This document shows, piece after piece, positions 17,104 through 25,189 of a DNA stretch of 64,000 nucleotides. Positions within the stretch are counted from its first letter, which is position 1. Each line of letters starts with the position of its first letter. A model generated the notes under the pieces. That model was not told the DNA's origin, made no database searches, and was given only the letters and a program-made list of their open reading frames with translations. Both the position numbers and the translations under genes were made by a program. Origin of the DNA: Pseudoalteromonas sp. P1-9 (GTDB lineage Bacteria > Pseudomonadota > Gammaproteobacteria > Enterobacterales > Alteromonadaceae); assembly GCF_001399975.1 (NCBI RefSeq), contig NZ_LKBD01000021.1:1-64000 (forward strand), in the 5' to 3' direction.

Positions 17104-18168
17104 TTAAGGGATCGCGTTATAAATTAATTCTGATGCACTCAGCTCATCAGATTGATTAACAAGGCGATACTCTTTTTTCCAAAACCACGCGCCGGTTGTT
17201 TTATCATAGCTATCAAATGACACTGTATTTGCAGCAATCCCAACACGATTAATCGCAACGGTGACTTCACCACGATGTCTGCCTTCACGAATATTGTTAT
17301 GACTGTAGTTGTCAGACATTAACATTGGATAGTGATAAGGCATAAAACCTGATACCGCGTTGTTTTGAGTTTTAATTCGACCGTTTGTGTCAACATCTGT
17401 ACTGCAGCTGCCATAAGCTGCAACATTACTTGCACCACATGCTGAATGAGTGGCTACAACGCCATCATCATTGCCACGAATAAATAACGAGGTTGCGCCA
17501 AAAAAGTCATCACCATCGGCAACAAAGCGTAAGCGGGGAGCTCTGCTATCGGGCATGGGAGCAAGGTTGCGCGCGTTGTTTACTTTTAAGTCGTGTAATA
17601 CACCCACAGCTTCATTAATATTATTGCCTAACCACCACTCGAGCGCAGCATCAACAAGTGGGTTCCACGAGGCAGCCCCTGATAATGCACTTACAGCAAT
17701 ATCTGCCAACTCGCTACCACCGCCGGCGCCAGCTATATCAAAGGTTGCAACAATATTCAGCGGCTTTAATCCGGCATTTTGCAACCAATTTGCTTGGTTA
17801 TCGATAATATAGCGAGCAACTAAGTCTCCCGTTGAGTGGGTGACAAAAACACAGCCAGCGTCACATAACCCTGATTGTGAGAATTGCTTTAGTTTGGGCC
17901 AAACCCAATCGGATGCAATTTTACCTTCAATACGTTCATAAGACGGCCAATCTATGCGTTCATCTGCCAGTTGATCCCAGTAAGATGACCAATAGTTAGC
18001 ACCATCAGCTGTAACATCCGTGCCTGCTGCATTAATTAATTGTACGGGTTGAAACCCATGGATCAGAATTGTTTTATATTCTTTACTTGCTGCTGCAAAG
18101 CTGGTTGAAAGCGCTACTGCGCATACAAAGATACTGCTTAATGTGATACTGCTTTTATTTTTATTCAT
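17104..18168 (-). CDS. Secreted lipase/esterase (alpha/beta hydrolase)
   Basis: A 354-residue secreted alpha/beta-hydrolase. The signal peptide is SITLSSIFVCAVALSTSFAAASK. The oxyanion region is ILIHGFQ and the nucleophile elbow is THSTGD, a variant of G-H-S-x-G with threonine in the first position. Candidate acid and histidine lie in the C-terminal third (DDGVVATHSACG and the MPYHYPML..YSHNNIREG segment). Four cysteines suggest disulfides, as expected outside the cytoplasm. I chose the ATG at 18168, which has GGAAG 5 bases upstream; an ATG at 18195 is in frame. The downstream anchored protein is an operon partner. A triacylglycerol lipase role is likely but not proved. Confidence 0.82.
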   Translation of the reverse strand: MNKNKSSITLSSIFVCAVALSTSFAAASKEYKTILIHGFQPVQLINAAGTDVTADGANYWSSYWDQLADERIDWPSYERIEGKIASDWVWPKLKQFSQSGLCDAGCVFVTHSTGDLVARYIIDNQANWLQNAGLKPLNIVATFDIAGAGGGSELADIAVSALSGAASWNPLVDAALEWWLGNNINEAVGVLHDLKVNNARNLAPMPDSRAPRLRFVADGDDFFGATSLFIRGNDDGVVATHSACGASNVAAYGSCSTDVDTNGRIKTQNNAVSGFMPYHYPMLMSDNYSHNNIREGRHRGEVTVAINRVGIAANTVSFDSYDKTTGAWFWKKEYRLVNQSDELSASELIYNAIP

Positions 18169-18207
18169 ATCAACTTCCAAGCTAATTGTTGTCATTGTGT
18201 GTTCCTT

Positions 18208-18238
18208 CTGAGTTGTCAGAGCTCAGAGGTCAACTCAG
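18208..18238. promoter_or_regulatory. Inverted repeat in the lipase leader
   Basis: CTGAGTTG (18208-18215) and its exact inverse CAACTCAG (18231-18238) flank 15 bases that contain GAGCTC. The element is 40-70 bases upstream of the lipase start codon. It could be an operator or a leader hairpin; no T run follows it. Confidence 0.4.
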
Positions 18239-18790
18239 TATTGTTACTAAAAATTAACAATTCAATGGTTTTTGTGCAAAAAATGACTTAAAAATAGCAG
18301 CTGGGGGTGGTGAAATGTGATTTAAGAGTAATTATTTCAACTATTTCATTGTGATATGATTTTCCTTTAATTTGTTAATGGGTGTAAACAACGAGGTTTT
18401 ACTGGGTGGAAAGCAGTAGTAAAACAGTTAAACCTGGCGTTATTTAAGAAGTAAGTAAATTAGTTTTAAAAGCTTGATACTTTTTAAGTAACGGTATCGT
18501 TCTATATTTGAAATCCTTATTTAGTCTGTTAGCTTGGTTCGCGAGCGAATTTTTTAATTTTTACAACGCATCACACCATTGTTTTCATTTGTTAACAAAG
18601 CCAAATTAGGTAGCTGCCATTGAAATATCTGGCTTGATAGCAATTCAACACATAGCATTAATAAAAATTCGTTGCCTAAATGGGTACACTTAAGTAGTTT
18701 GAATAAATACTCGGTTGATAAATGCGCTAAGTAAGTCGTTTTTCCAAATATGGCTGAGCAGTTATCTTCAATTGTTACAGGAGGTATACC
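18239..18790. other. Gene-free region between lipase and LysR
   Basis: About 550 bases of AT-rich sequence with no reading frame that has a ribosome site and no RNA gene I recognise. It must hold the promoters of the minus-strand lipase operon and of the plus-strand LysR gene. Confidence 0.6.
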
Positions 18791-19672
18791 TTGCTAGATA
18801 TAGTGGCACTGTTCATCAAAACAAATCAATTTAAAACCTTTCACGAAGCTTCGGTCAAACTTAATATCCCGTTGCCAACGTTACAAAGGCGCATTAAAAA
18901 ACTTGAAGACGATTTATCATTAGCCTTGTTTTATCGAGAGCGAGGTAATTTACGATTAACCGAACCGGGTAAAAGTTTTTACGCGCATTGTTTAAATCAT
19001 GTTGAAGATTTACAAAGTATTTTGTGCGATTTTAAAAATATTGGTGAAGACAAGGTAAGCACAATTAAATTGATTGCACCACAGAACTTTATTAAAAGTG
19101 TTTACTTTACAGGTTTGATTAACCGATTCAACACCTTACACCCTAATATTAAAATACATATGCTGCTCTCTGATGAACGATTAGATTTAAAATCAACCGA
19201 GTTTGATCTGGCCATTCGAATTGGCCAGCTCGAGAATTCGCAAAATATCTGTAAGGTGATAAACCAAATGCATTTCGTTATGGCATGTTCTTCAACTCTT
19301 ATTGTGAAGTATGGCAAGCCTGCAAACTTTGATGACCTGGCTCATTTTCCACATATTTGTTGCTCACCTTTTGACAATTGGGGTTTTATCACGCTCACAG
19401 GTGAGCGCCATGTGTTCCAACCACATCCAGATTTTGTCTCAAATGACATCGAAATGTGCGCATTAGCTGCAGTTGAGGGGCGCGGTATTTATTACGGTCC
19501 GGCTTATTGTGTAAAACCATTCTTAAATGCCAATCGCCTAGTAAATGTACTTGACCATGTTAAGCCAATTAAGCGGGACATTAATTTAATTTGGCCTGAT
19601 AAACTGATCCCTAAAAGCACGCGTTATTTAATTGACTTTTTGACCTGTTCGTTAAGTGGTATCGATATATAA
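18791..19672 (+). CDS. LysR-family regulator upstream of the aerolysin gene
   Basis: A 293-residue LysR regulator starting at TTG (18791). AGGAGG ends 6 bases upstream, a near-perfect ribosome site that supports this start. The N-terminal helix-turn-helix is NQFKTFHEASVKLNIPLPTLQRRIKKLEDDL, with ALFYRERGNLRLTEPG; the effector domain follows (LAIRIGQLENSQNICKVI). The atypical 'PLPTLQRRIKKLE' recognition helix separates it from the LysR at 13129. It is 187 bases upstream of and on the same strand as the aerolysin gene, which makes it the best candidate regulator of that toxin. Confidence 0.88.
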   Translation: MLDIVALFIKTNQFKTFHEASVKLNIPLPTLQRRIKKLEDDLSLALFYRERGNLRLTEPGKSFYAHCLNHVEDLQSILCDFKNIGEDKVSTIKLIAPQNFIKSVYFTGLINRFNTLHPNIKIHMLLSDERLDLKSTEFDLAIRIGQLENSQNICKVINQMHFVMACSSTLIVKYGKPANFDDLAHFPHICCSPFDNWGFITLTGERHVFQPHPDFVSNDIEMCALAAVEGRGIYYGPAYCVKPFLNANRLVNVLDHVKPIKRDINLIWPDKLIPKSTRYLIDFLTCSLSGIDI

Positions 19673-19859
19673 CACCGTCAGCCGTGTTTGATTAGCCAAC
19701 CAAAAAGCTAAAATACAACTAACATTTTTGAAAATTTAACTTTCATTGATGCCTCTATTAATCTGCTTTAGCGATTTTTACTATTCTCAACAGTCCATTA
19801 TTTCTGATGCTTATAAATACATGGACTGAATTTATATATGACTAAAAAGGAAGTAGTAA

Positions 19860-21320
19860 ATGAAAAAATTATTCGCGTTAATGCTCATTGGCCAAGCAGG
19901 CCTTACCCATGCAAACTCTTCGGTGATTTATTTAGATCAAATTCAATATGAGGCGCTAGGTGAAGGTGTTTGTTCTAGTCAGAATAGGCTGATCACCAAA
20001 AGTGAAGCTGAGATTTACCGTAATGATATTGTTAAAAAAATGGGTAAATGGCAAATCACGGGTCTTGCCGATGGTTGGGTAATTATGGGACCGGGATATT
20101 CAGGTGAAATTAAACGTGGTACAGCGTCAAACTCATGGTGTTACCCGAAAAATCCGATGACTGAAATCCCAACATTAAGCGCTATTAATGTAGCTCCTGG
20201 CAGCCAAAGTCAAATTGAGTGGCAATTGGTAAACCAAAAAGAAGCTTTTATTAAGCCGCTTTCCTATCTTGCTCATTATATGGGTTTTGCTTGGGTGGGA
20301 GGTAATCGCTCTAATTATGTTGGTGAGGATATGGAGGTTACGCGGGCAGGTGATGGCTGGAATATCCGAGGTTATAATGGGGGCAGTTGTTCTGGTTATC
20401 GCTGTGGTGAGAAAAGTACCATTAATGTATCTAACTTCGAATACGTAATGGATACTGATTCTTATAAGATTACTGGTGATGTGATTGCGACTGAGAAAGA
20501 GTTAATTAGAACGGTCTCTGTGCCAGCAATTAACAATACTTCAGCAGATCAGATGTCGGTTGTAACCATAGAGTACGATACCTCAACAAATTGGTCTAAG
20601 ACCAACGACTATAGCATTTCTGAATCGGTGACATTATCAAATACTTGGAAATCACCATCGGTGACAGGAGGATCGGATACGTCGCTGTCGATCACAATTT
20701 CGGCAAACCAAGCGTGGGGTGAAAGTAATGGTGGTTCTGAGAGCGAACGTGTTGTTGTGCAGGCGCGTACGAATGTGCCACCATTCACACGTTTAAATGC
20801 CAAAGTTGATCTTTTTAAATCCTCAATTTCATACCCTTATGAATTTGATGCTGACATTACGTATGACTTAACAGTCAACGGATTTATGCGTTGGAGCGGT
20901 AATGGTTTATTAACGCACCCTGATAACCGTCCAAATGAAACGGCTAATTTTGTCATTGGTCGATGGTCTGGGCAAGAGAAAAGTATTCCGTATCAATGGG
21001 AGCATCGCAATATTCCAGGTGAGAACAAAAAGTGGGATTGGCCTTGGATGATAGAGCAAACAAGCTTAACAACTATGCAATACTGGCTAAGCCGTGTACT
21101 TAGACCAAAGAAAACAACGCTAACAGGCCACTTTTATGCGCAAAGCCAATTTGCCGGTAATGTTTACTTTGGTGATGAGGCACCTCTTAATAATGGCGCA
21201 CGTACGTTTAATACATCGCGTGCTTACGATGCTAGCAGCCATCAGGCACTTTTAAAGCAGCAACTAGAAGAAGCAGGCTTTAAAAATGTAGTGGTTAAAA
21301 TTGAAATGGTAGATATCTAA
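19860..21320 (+). CDS. Aerolysin-type beta-pore-forming protoxin
   Basis: A 486-residue homologue of Aeromonas aerolysin along its whole length. A signal peptide (1 to about 18) is followed by the N-terminal lobe, the membrane-insertion loop and the C-terminal propeptide. Shared landmarks: LADGWVIMGPGYSGEIK, the disulfide pairs C38-C94 (56 apart, as C19-C75 in aerolysin) and C177-C182 (5 apart, as C159-C164), TNWSKTNDYSISE at the start of the insertion loop, and LSRVLRPKK. At the position of aerolysin His132, needed for oligomerisation, this protein has Arg150. The C-terminal tail (about 445-486) carries Arg448 and Arg454 as possible activation sites. Aerolysins are secreted as dimers, bind GPI-anchored glycoproteins, and assemble heptamers. 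AAGGA is placed 8 bases upstream. The family call is very strong; pore activity is inference. Confidence 0.95.
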   Translation: MKKLFALMLIGQAGLTHANSSVIYLDQIQYEALGEGVCSSQNRLITKSEAEIYRNDIVKKMGKWQITGLADGWVIMGPGYSGEIKRGTASNSWCYPKNPMTEIPTLSAINVAPGSQSQIEWQLVNQKEAFIKPLSYLAHYMGFAWVGGNRSNYVGEDMEVTRAGDGWNIRGYNGGSCSGYRCGEKSTINVSNFEYVMDTDSYKITGDVIATEKELIRTVSVPAINNTSADQMSVVTIEYDTSTNWSKTNDYSISESVTLSNTWKSPSVTGGSDTSLSITISANQAWGESNGGSESERVVVQARTNVPPFTRLNAKVDLFKSSISYPYEFDADITYDLTVNGFMRWSGNGLLTHPDNRPNETANFVIGRWSGQEKSIPYQWEHRNIPGENKKWDWPWMIEQTSLTTMQYWLSRVLRPKKTTLTGHFYAQSQFAGNVYFGDEAPLNNGARTFNTSRAYDASSHQALLKQQLEEAGFKNVVVKIEMVDI

Positions 21321-21416
21321 TTAAAAGGTCTTTGGGAGTGGTATTAGCCAAGTTTTATTTATTAATTAAAACTTAATCCATCCCCGAGTAATACTTTTGA
21401 AAATTCTTAAATAAAA

Positions 21417-21447
21417 AAGGCACTCAGTTTTAAACTAAGTGCCTTTT
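21417..21447. terminator. Bidirectional Rho-independent terminator
   Basis: AAGGCACTCAGTTT pairs with AAACTAAGTGCCTT (one mismatch), flanked by A and T runs. It lies after the aerolysin gene (+) and after the 46-codon gene (-) and would serve both. Confidence 0.85.
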
Positions 21448-21509
21448 TAATAACCTGTACTTTTGTGCATAAGCAACTCCTTGTTTACTGGGATTGTCTC
21501 TTTATCTGG

Positions 21510-21650
21510 CTATTTAAACACTAAGTAAGTAGCACCAATTAATGACCCTGTTACAAGTGCTAATGTCATACCTGCCGTAATCAGGCTTGCAACAACAAAT
21601 GTAGTTAAACCTGCTGTAAATAATAAATCAAACGCATTTGACGTGTTCAT
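21510..21650 (-). CDS. 46-residue single-pass membrane peptide
   Basis: A short gene of 46 codons. The product starts MNTSNAFDLLFTAGLTTFVV and ends ATYLVFK; the stretch from residue 10 to 44 is almost wholly hydrophobic, rich in A, T, G and L, with no charge, so it should span the inner membrane once. The ATG at 21650 has AGGA 8-9 bases upstream, and a terminator hairpin follows the stop at a normal distance. No homology is recognised. Possible roles are a toxin-like membrane peptide or a small regulator of a membrane complex. It is convergent with the aerolysin gene. Confidence 0.6.
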   Translation of the reverse strand: MNTSNAFDLLFTAGLTTFVVASLITAGMTLALVTGSLIGATYLVFK

Positions 21651-21925
21651 ATCTGTATTCCTATTGTTTGTTAAGTAAAGCATTTAACGCTTTGGTTATT
21701 TATTAAGTCGTAGCAGGGCTTAAAAAGGTTTAGAAAAGAAATGGGTGTTAACTTAAGTAAACGATTTTTGATTGATTTTATTGCACCAGAACGGGCCGTA
21801 ATACGTTGATAACTGTTTATAATTTGAAAGGTTGAGGTTTAAACTCAAAATTATTAAAAAATTTTTACCCCTTTTAGTATGGCGCTGCGTTTTATAGGTA
21901 ACTCAATTAAAAAAAGGGAAAGCCT

Positions 21926-22567
21926 ATGTTATTGCAACTTGATACTTTCGAGCCACAAATTCCGATACTAAAACTAACACTTTGCTTTATTGCTGCGTTG
22001 GCTGTGACATTTAGTTTGTTCGCGTTTATGCAGTTTTTAATAAAATCACCAAATCGAGTTGTTGATGCGCCCAAACCAATTATTGATATTGCGTTATACC
22101 AAGCGCGCGAAATTTCAGAGGTTAAGCAGAAAACTAAAATTCAACCACCACCAAAGTTAACGGAGCCTCCGAAACGTGTTTTGGAAGCACCAGCAAATGC
22201 GTCGAGCAATGCTCCGTTAACATTTGCACCCAACTTAAATGTGTCTATTGGTAGTATGCCAAGCAGTGCGCCTAGCCTTATGTCGCAAAGTGGGCAGGCA
22301 AGCCCAATTGTGCGTGTGCCACCTAAGTATCCTGTAGGAGCAGCTCGCGATGGCATTGAGGGCTGGGTGGAGTTGACGTTTAGTATTGATAAAACCGGCC
22401 GTGTTATCGATGCGCAAGTGATTGCTGCTGAACCCAAACGTGTTTTTAATACTGCTGCACTAAAGGCGTTAAAACGCTGGAAGTATAAACCCTCTATTGA
22501 TAACGGGGTGGCACATATTCAGACAAACCAGTCAGTGTTGCTTGAATTTAAATTAGCGCAAGAATAA
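21926..22567 (+). CDS. TonB-family energy transducer
   Basis: A 213-residue TonB-type protein. One N-terminal TM helix (about residues 15-36), a proline/lysine-rich periplasmic span (KTKIQPPPKLTEPPKR) and the C-terminal TonB domain (PPKYPVGAARDGIEGWVELTFSIDKTGRVIDAQVIAAEPKRVFNTAALKALKRWKYKP). It couples the proton motive force to outer-membrane receptors; two such receptors are encoded later in this window. No exbB/exbD genes are adjacent, so it must use partners elsewhere. AAGGGAAAG precedes the ATG. It is followed by a sigma factor gene after 155 bases that include a hairpin. Confidence 0.9.
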   Translation: MLLQLDTFEPQIPILKLTLCFIAALAVTFSLFAFMQFLIKSPNRVVDAPKPIIDIALYQAREISEVKQKTKIQPPPKLTEPPKRVLEAPANASSNAPLTFAPNLNVSIGSMPSSAPSLMSQSGQASPIVRVPPKYPVGAARDGIEGWVELTFSIDKTGRVIDAQVIAAEPKRVFNTAALKALKRWKYKPSIDNGVAHIQTNQSVLLEFKLAQE

Positions 22568-22640
22568 AGTGCTGTTATGTTTAGGGGATTGTTTTTGCGA
22601 ATGTAAATGACTGATTGTGTTGTTTTAAAAAATTCTATGG

Positions 22641-22661
22641 GCGTATTTTTCGTAAATACGC
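22641..22661 (+). other. Hairpin between tonB and sigma genes
   Basis: GCGTATTT-ttcgt-AAATACGC, with a TTCG-like loop, but only a poor T stretch after it. It could be a weak terminator or an attenuating structure upstream of the sigma-factor gene. Confidence 0.35.
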
Positions 22662-22722
22662 TTAACCCCTAACACAGCGTCTACGCAAAAGTTGGATCAA
22701 CGAGCAAAAGGAGTCGTTATAG

Positions 22723-23280
22723 ATGTTGTTAACTTTGACTACTTGGCTTAGTGCAGACCTCAGCGCAGAGGAAATCATGGTGCGTTACCGTGATTCTGGG
22801 AAAAAGCGGTATTTAAATCAATTGGTAGATACTTATTATGACGATTTGTATCATTTTTTGGTAAGTCAGTCAGATCAAGTGCTTGCGCAAGATGTTAGTC
22901 AAAAAACATGGCTTAAAGTGATTGAAAAAAAAGCGTTATTTAAAACATCAATTTCGTTTAAATCTTGGTTGTTTATGATTGCAAGGCGTTTACTGATTGA
23001 TGAATTTCGTAGCCAAAACAAACTCACTCAGCTAGATGATGTGCAGCTAGTATGCGGCCAATCACACGAAGTGAGTGGCGATGAGATGTTGGCGGTGCTT
23101 GATAGTGCGCTTAACGCACTCAATTTTTACCAACGAGAAGCGTTTATTCTACAAAAAGAAGGGTTTTCGGTTGATGAAATTGCACATATTACAGGGTGCG
23201 AGTTTGAGACAATAAAATCACGACTACGCTACGCAAAACAAAATTTACGCAATATGCTGAAAGGGTATGCAGATGAGTAA
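22723..23280 (+). CDS. ECF-type RNA polymerase sigma factor
   Basis: A 185-residue sigma-70 family protein lacking regions 1 and 3, as in extracytoplasmic-function sigma factors. Region 2: VDTYYDDLYHFLVSQ...DVSQKTWLKVIEK...SFKSWLFMIARRLLIDEFR. Region 4: ALNALNFYQREAFILQKEGFSVDEIAHITGCEFETIKSRLRYAKQNLRNML. The gene start has GGAG about 10 bases upstream. Its last codons overlap the next gene, which encodes a membrane protein in the position usually held by an anti-sigma factor. Which stress it answers is unknown; the tonB gene upstream points to the envelope. Confidence 0.9.
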   Translation: MLLTLTTWLSADLSAEEIMVRYRDSGKKRYLNQLVDTYYDDLYHFLVSQSDQVLAQDVSQKTWLKVIEKKALFKTSISFKSWLFMIARRLLIDEFRSQNKLTQLDDVQLVCGQSHEVSGDEMLAVLDSALNALNFYQREAFILQKEGFSVDEIAHITGCEFETIKSRLRYAKQNLRNMLKGYADE

Positions 23281-23893
23281 CAAAGCAGACGAACTAATTG
23301 ATTCGCTCTATAAAAAGCGCAAACAACAACTGCACTCAAGCGTAAAGCACAGGCGTGAATTTAGCGATAACATTATTGCCCAGTCGACAAAAAAACCAAA
23401 ATCTAAACTTTTTTATCGCCTTCAATTTGCCATGAGCATTGCTGCGTTAACGATGCTCGGATTTGTTGTGTTTAACCAAGTGCAGCGTGAGGCTACGCCT
23501 CAATATAGTCAGATTAATGAAGCGAATTACTATCAAGTTGCTGTAGTAGAACGTCAATCAGAAACACTAAGCTGGTCGATTACGACTCAAAAAAATGCGT
23601 TAGAAAATGACCGTAATGCGCAAATCGCGAACTTAAATCGACGCTTTAACAACGCATCAGGTAATACAAATATAATGACCGTTAAGGTGCTTAATACGCA
23701 ATTAGATTGGCATTTAGAGAGCTGTGATGGTTCGACTTTAATAAAAATAAAACGCGAGGTTGTTGCTGAATTAATGGCGTCTTCGAACTTATTTGATAGT
23801 ACGCACACGGGTCAGTGGTTAGCGTTGGTATTAGATGAGCAGGGTGGTCCTTATGCGCTGCGAAAAGCAGGTAAAGCTAGTGTGTGTAGTTAA
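23273..23893 (+). CDS. Membrane protein overlapping the sigma gene, putative anti-sigma factor
   Basis: A 206-residue protein with a basic cytoplasmic N-terminus (about 1-45), one TM helix (about 46-65, FAMSIAALTMLGFVVF) and a periplasmic domain of about 140 residues. I recognise no known anti-sigma domain (no HxxxCxxC zinc motif), so the role is inferred from topology and from overlap with the sigma gene (ATGAGTAA). I chose the ATG at 23273, with AAGGG 8 bases upstream, over one 6 bases earlier. It has two cysteines (one in SCDG, one near the C-terminus in SVCS). The next gene, a DsbA-like protein, starts 10 bases later. Confidence 0.65.
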   Translation: MSNKADELIDSLYKKRKQQLHSSVKHRREFSDNIIAQSTKKPKSKLFYRLQFAMSIAALTMLGFVVFNQVQREATPQYSQINEANYYQVAVVERQSETLSWSITTQKNALENDRNAQIANLNRRFNNASGNTNIMTVKVLNTQLDWHLESCDGSTLIKIKREVVAELMASSNLFDSTHTGQWLALVLDEQGGPYALRKAGKASVCS

Positions 23894-23902
23894 GGTGAAA
23901 AT

Positions 23903-24514
23903 ATGCGGTTTATTTATGTAATGGATCCAATGTGTGCTTGGTGTTACGGGTTTAAACCTGAGCTAGATGCGTTTTTGCAAGTACATTCAAATATCGATAT
24001 TGAATGGGTGATGGGCGGACTTGCCCCTGATAATAACCAGCCGATGAGTGAGCAAATGCGCGAGACAATTGCCGCTTATTGGCAGCAAATTGAAGTGAAA
24101 ACACAGGTTACATTTAATCATGATTATTGGCACTGCAATACGCCGTATCGCTCAACTTATTTAGCGTGTCGCGCGGTGATTGTGGCGAATGATTTACTGG
24201 AAAATGGGGCTGAAAAAATGGTCAATGCAATTCAAATTGCGTATTACCAAAAAGCGCAAAACCCATCGTTAGAAAACACGTTAATTGAATGTGCCATTGA
24301 GGTTGGAATAGATAAAGATGAGTTTGTTCACGCCCTTAATTCGGAGCAAACGCAAAAAACGCTTACACAGCATCTTGCTATGACACAGCAATTACACGTA
24401 ACCGGTTTTCCCGCCTTGTTTTACCTTGATGAGAGTAATCAAGCTTACCCATTGGCCCTTGGCTTTTGCACATTTAGCGAATTAGCACAGCGATTTAACC
24501 GTATTTCAAAATAA
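23903..24514 (+). CDS. DsbA-family (FrnE-like) thioredoxin-fold protein
   Basis: A 203-residue cytoplasmic protein of the DsbA/FrnE group. The active-site pair is C11-A-W-C14 (MDPMCAWCYGF), near the N-terminus and without a signal peptide; the cis-proline loop is TGFPALFYLD. A helical insertion (45-150) is as in DsbA. Members are dithiol-disulfide isomerases in the cytoplasm or related to the adaptor YjbH. It begins 10 bases after the putative anti-sigma gene and so may be the third gene of the sigma operon, which would link that operon to thiol stress. That link is inference. Confidence 0.82.
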   Translation: MRFIYVMDPMCAWCYGFKPELDAFLQVHSNIDIEWVMGGLAPDNNQPMSEQMRETIAAYWQQIEVKTQVTFNHDYWHCNTPYRSTYLACRAVIVANDLLENGAEKMVNAIQIAYYQKAQNPSLENTLIECAIEVGIDKDEFVHALNSEQTQKTLTQHLAMTQQLHVTGFPALFYLDESNQAYPLALGFCTFSELAQRFNRISK

Positions 24515-24595
24515 TTGGTGGTATTTGCGCTGTGTGTTGGTGGCCGGGTTATCGAAAAGTGCGAAACGTATAGTTTTGTATTCAATAAGCTAATT

Positions 24596-24628
24596 AATAC
24601 GGGCTTTCAATAATGAGTTACCCGTATT
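24596..24628. terminator. Possible hairpin between convergent genes
   Basis: AATACGGG and CCCGTATT are exact inverses with a 17-base loop. They lie between the DsbA-like gene (+) and the histidine phosphatase gene (-). No strong T run follows, so this is a weak terminator call. Confidence 0.35.
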
Positions 24629-24671
24629 TATGAACAAACCCCAATGGGTGGTGTTTCCCCAAAGCTATCGT

Positions 24672-25133
24672 TTAATTGTTAGAACTAAGCTGAGTTAACG
24701 CACCGCCTTCAATTACAAACAGCTTATCAAACTGATCTTCATTAATGGTGACATCTTGTTCGGTTAATAACTTTACAAGTTGTGGTGTGGTGTTGCTGTG
24801 CCCAACAATCACGGTATTGCCTTTTAATGTTTTGAGTTGTTTAACCAAGGCCGTTAACTGACGCGGGTTATAATGTGTAACCACAATGCCCAATTTTTGA
24901 CTAAGCGGTTTTACGGTTTCTAAGGTGCGGTTGTAATTAGTGCTAAAAATATGCTCAATTTCTTTGTCTTTTAACATGCTAACAAGGTGCTCTGCACGAG
25001 ATTTACCCGCGTCAGACAGGTTCGGATTAATGCCATCGCGCTTTTCAGCATGGCGTAGCAAAAAGAGGGTATCAGGTGTTGCAAATGTTGCCGATGAAAA
25101 TAGGATAACAATTAGAAAAAATAAAGTTCGCAT
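24672..25133 (-). CDS. Secreted histidine phosphatase family protein
   Basis: A 153-residue protein with a signal peptide (MRTLFFLIVILFSSATFA) and a short histidine-phosphatase domain. The catalytic RHG-type motif is LLRHAEKRD, the second histidine is in VIVGHSNTTPQL, and the catalytic arginine lies in STNYNRTLETV. The small size recalls SixA, but SixA is cytoplasmic, so the substrate here must be periplasmic. I chose the ATG at 25133, which begins the signal peptide; an in-frame TTG at 25166 lies inside a palindrome. It is monocistronic or weakly linked to the giant ATPase gene upstream. Confidence 0.83.
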   Translation of the reverse strand: MRTLFFLIVILFSSATFATPDTLFLLRHAEKRDGINPNLSDAGKSRAEHLVSMLKDKEIEHIFSTNYNRTLETVKPLSQKLGIVVTHYNPRQLTALVKQLKTLKGNTVIVGHSNTTPQLVKLLTEQDVTINEDQFDKLFVIEGGALTQLSSNN

Positions 25134-25158
25134 AGCGTTACTACTTATGTTGTTTGAC

Positions 25159-25178
25159 GGGCTCAATTAATTGAGCCC
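25159..25178 (-). terminator. Perfect 20-base palindrome after the giant ATPase gene
   Basis: GGGCTCAATT-AATTGAGCCC lies 12 bases after the stop codon of the ATPase gene. There is no U tract on the minus strand, so termination may be weak, or the hairpin may protect the 3' end of the long mRNA. Confidence 0.4.
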
Positions 25179-25189
25179 TTTATATTAAA

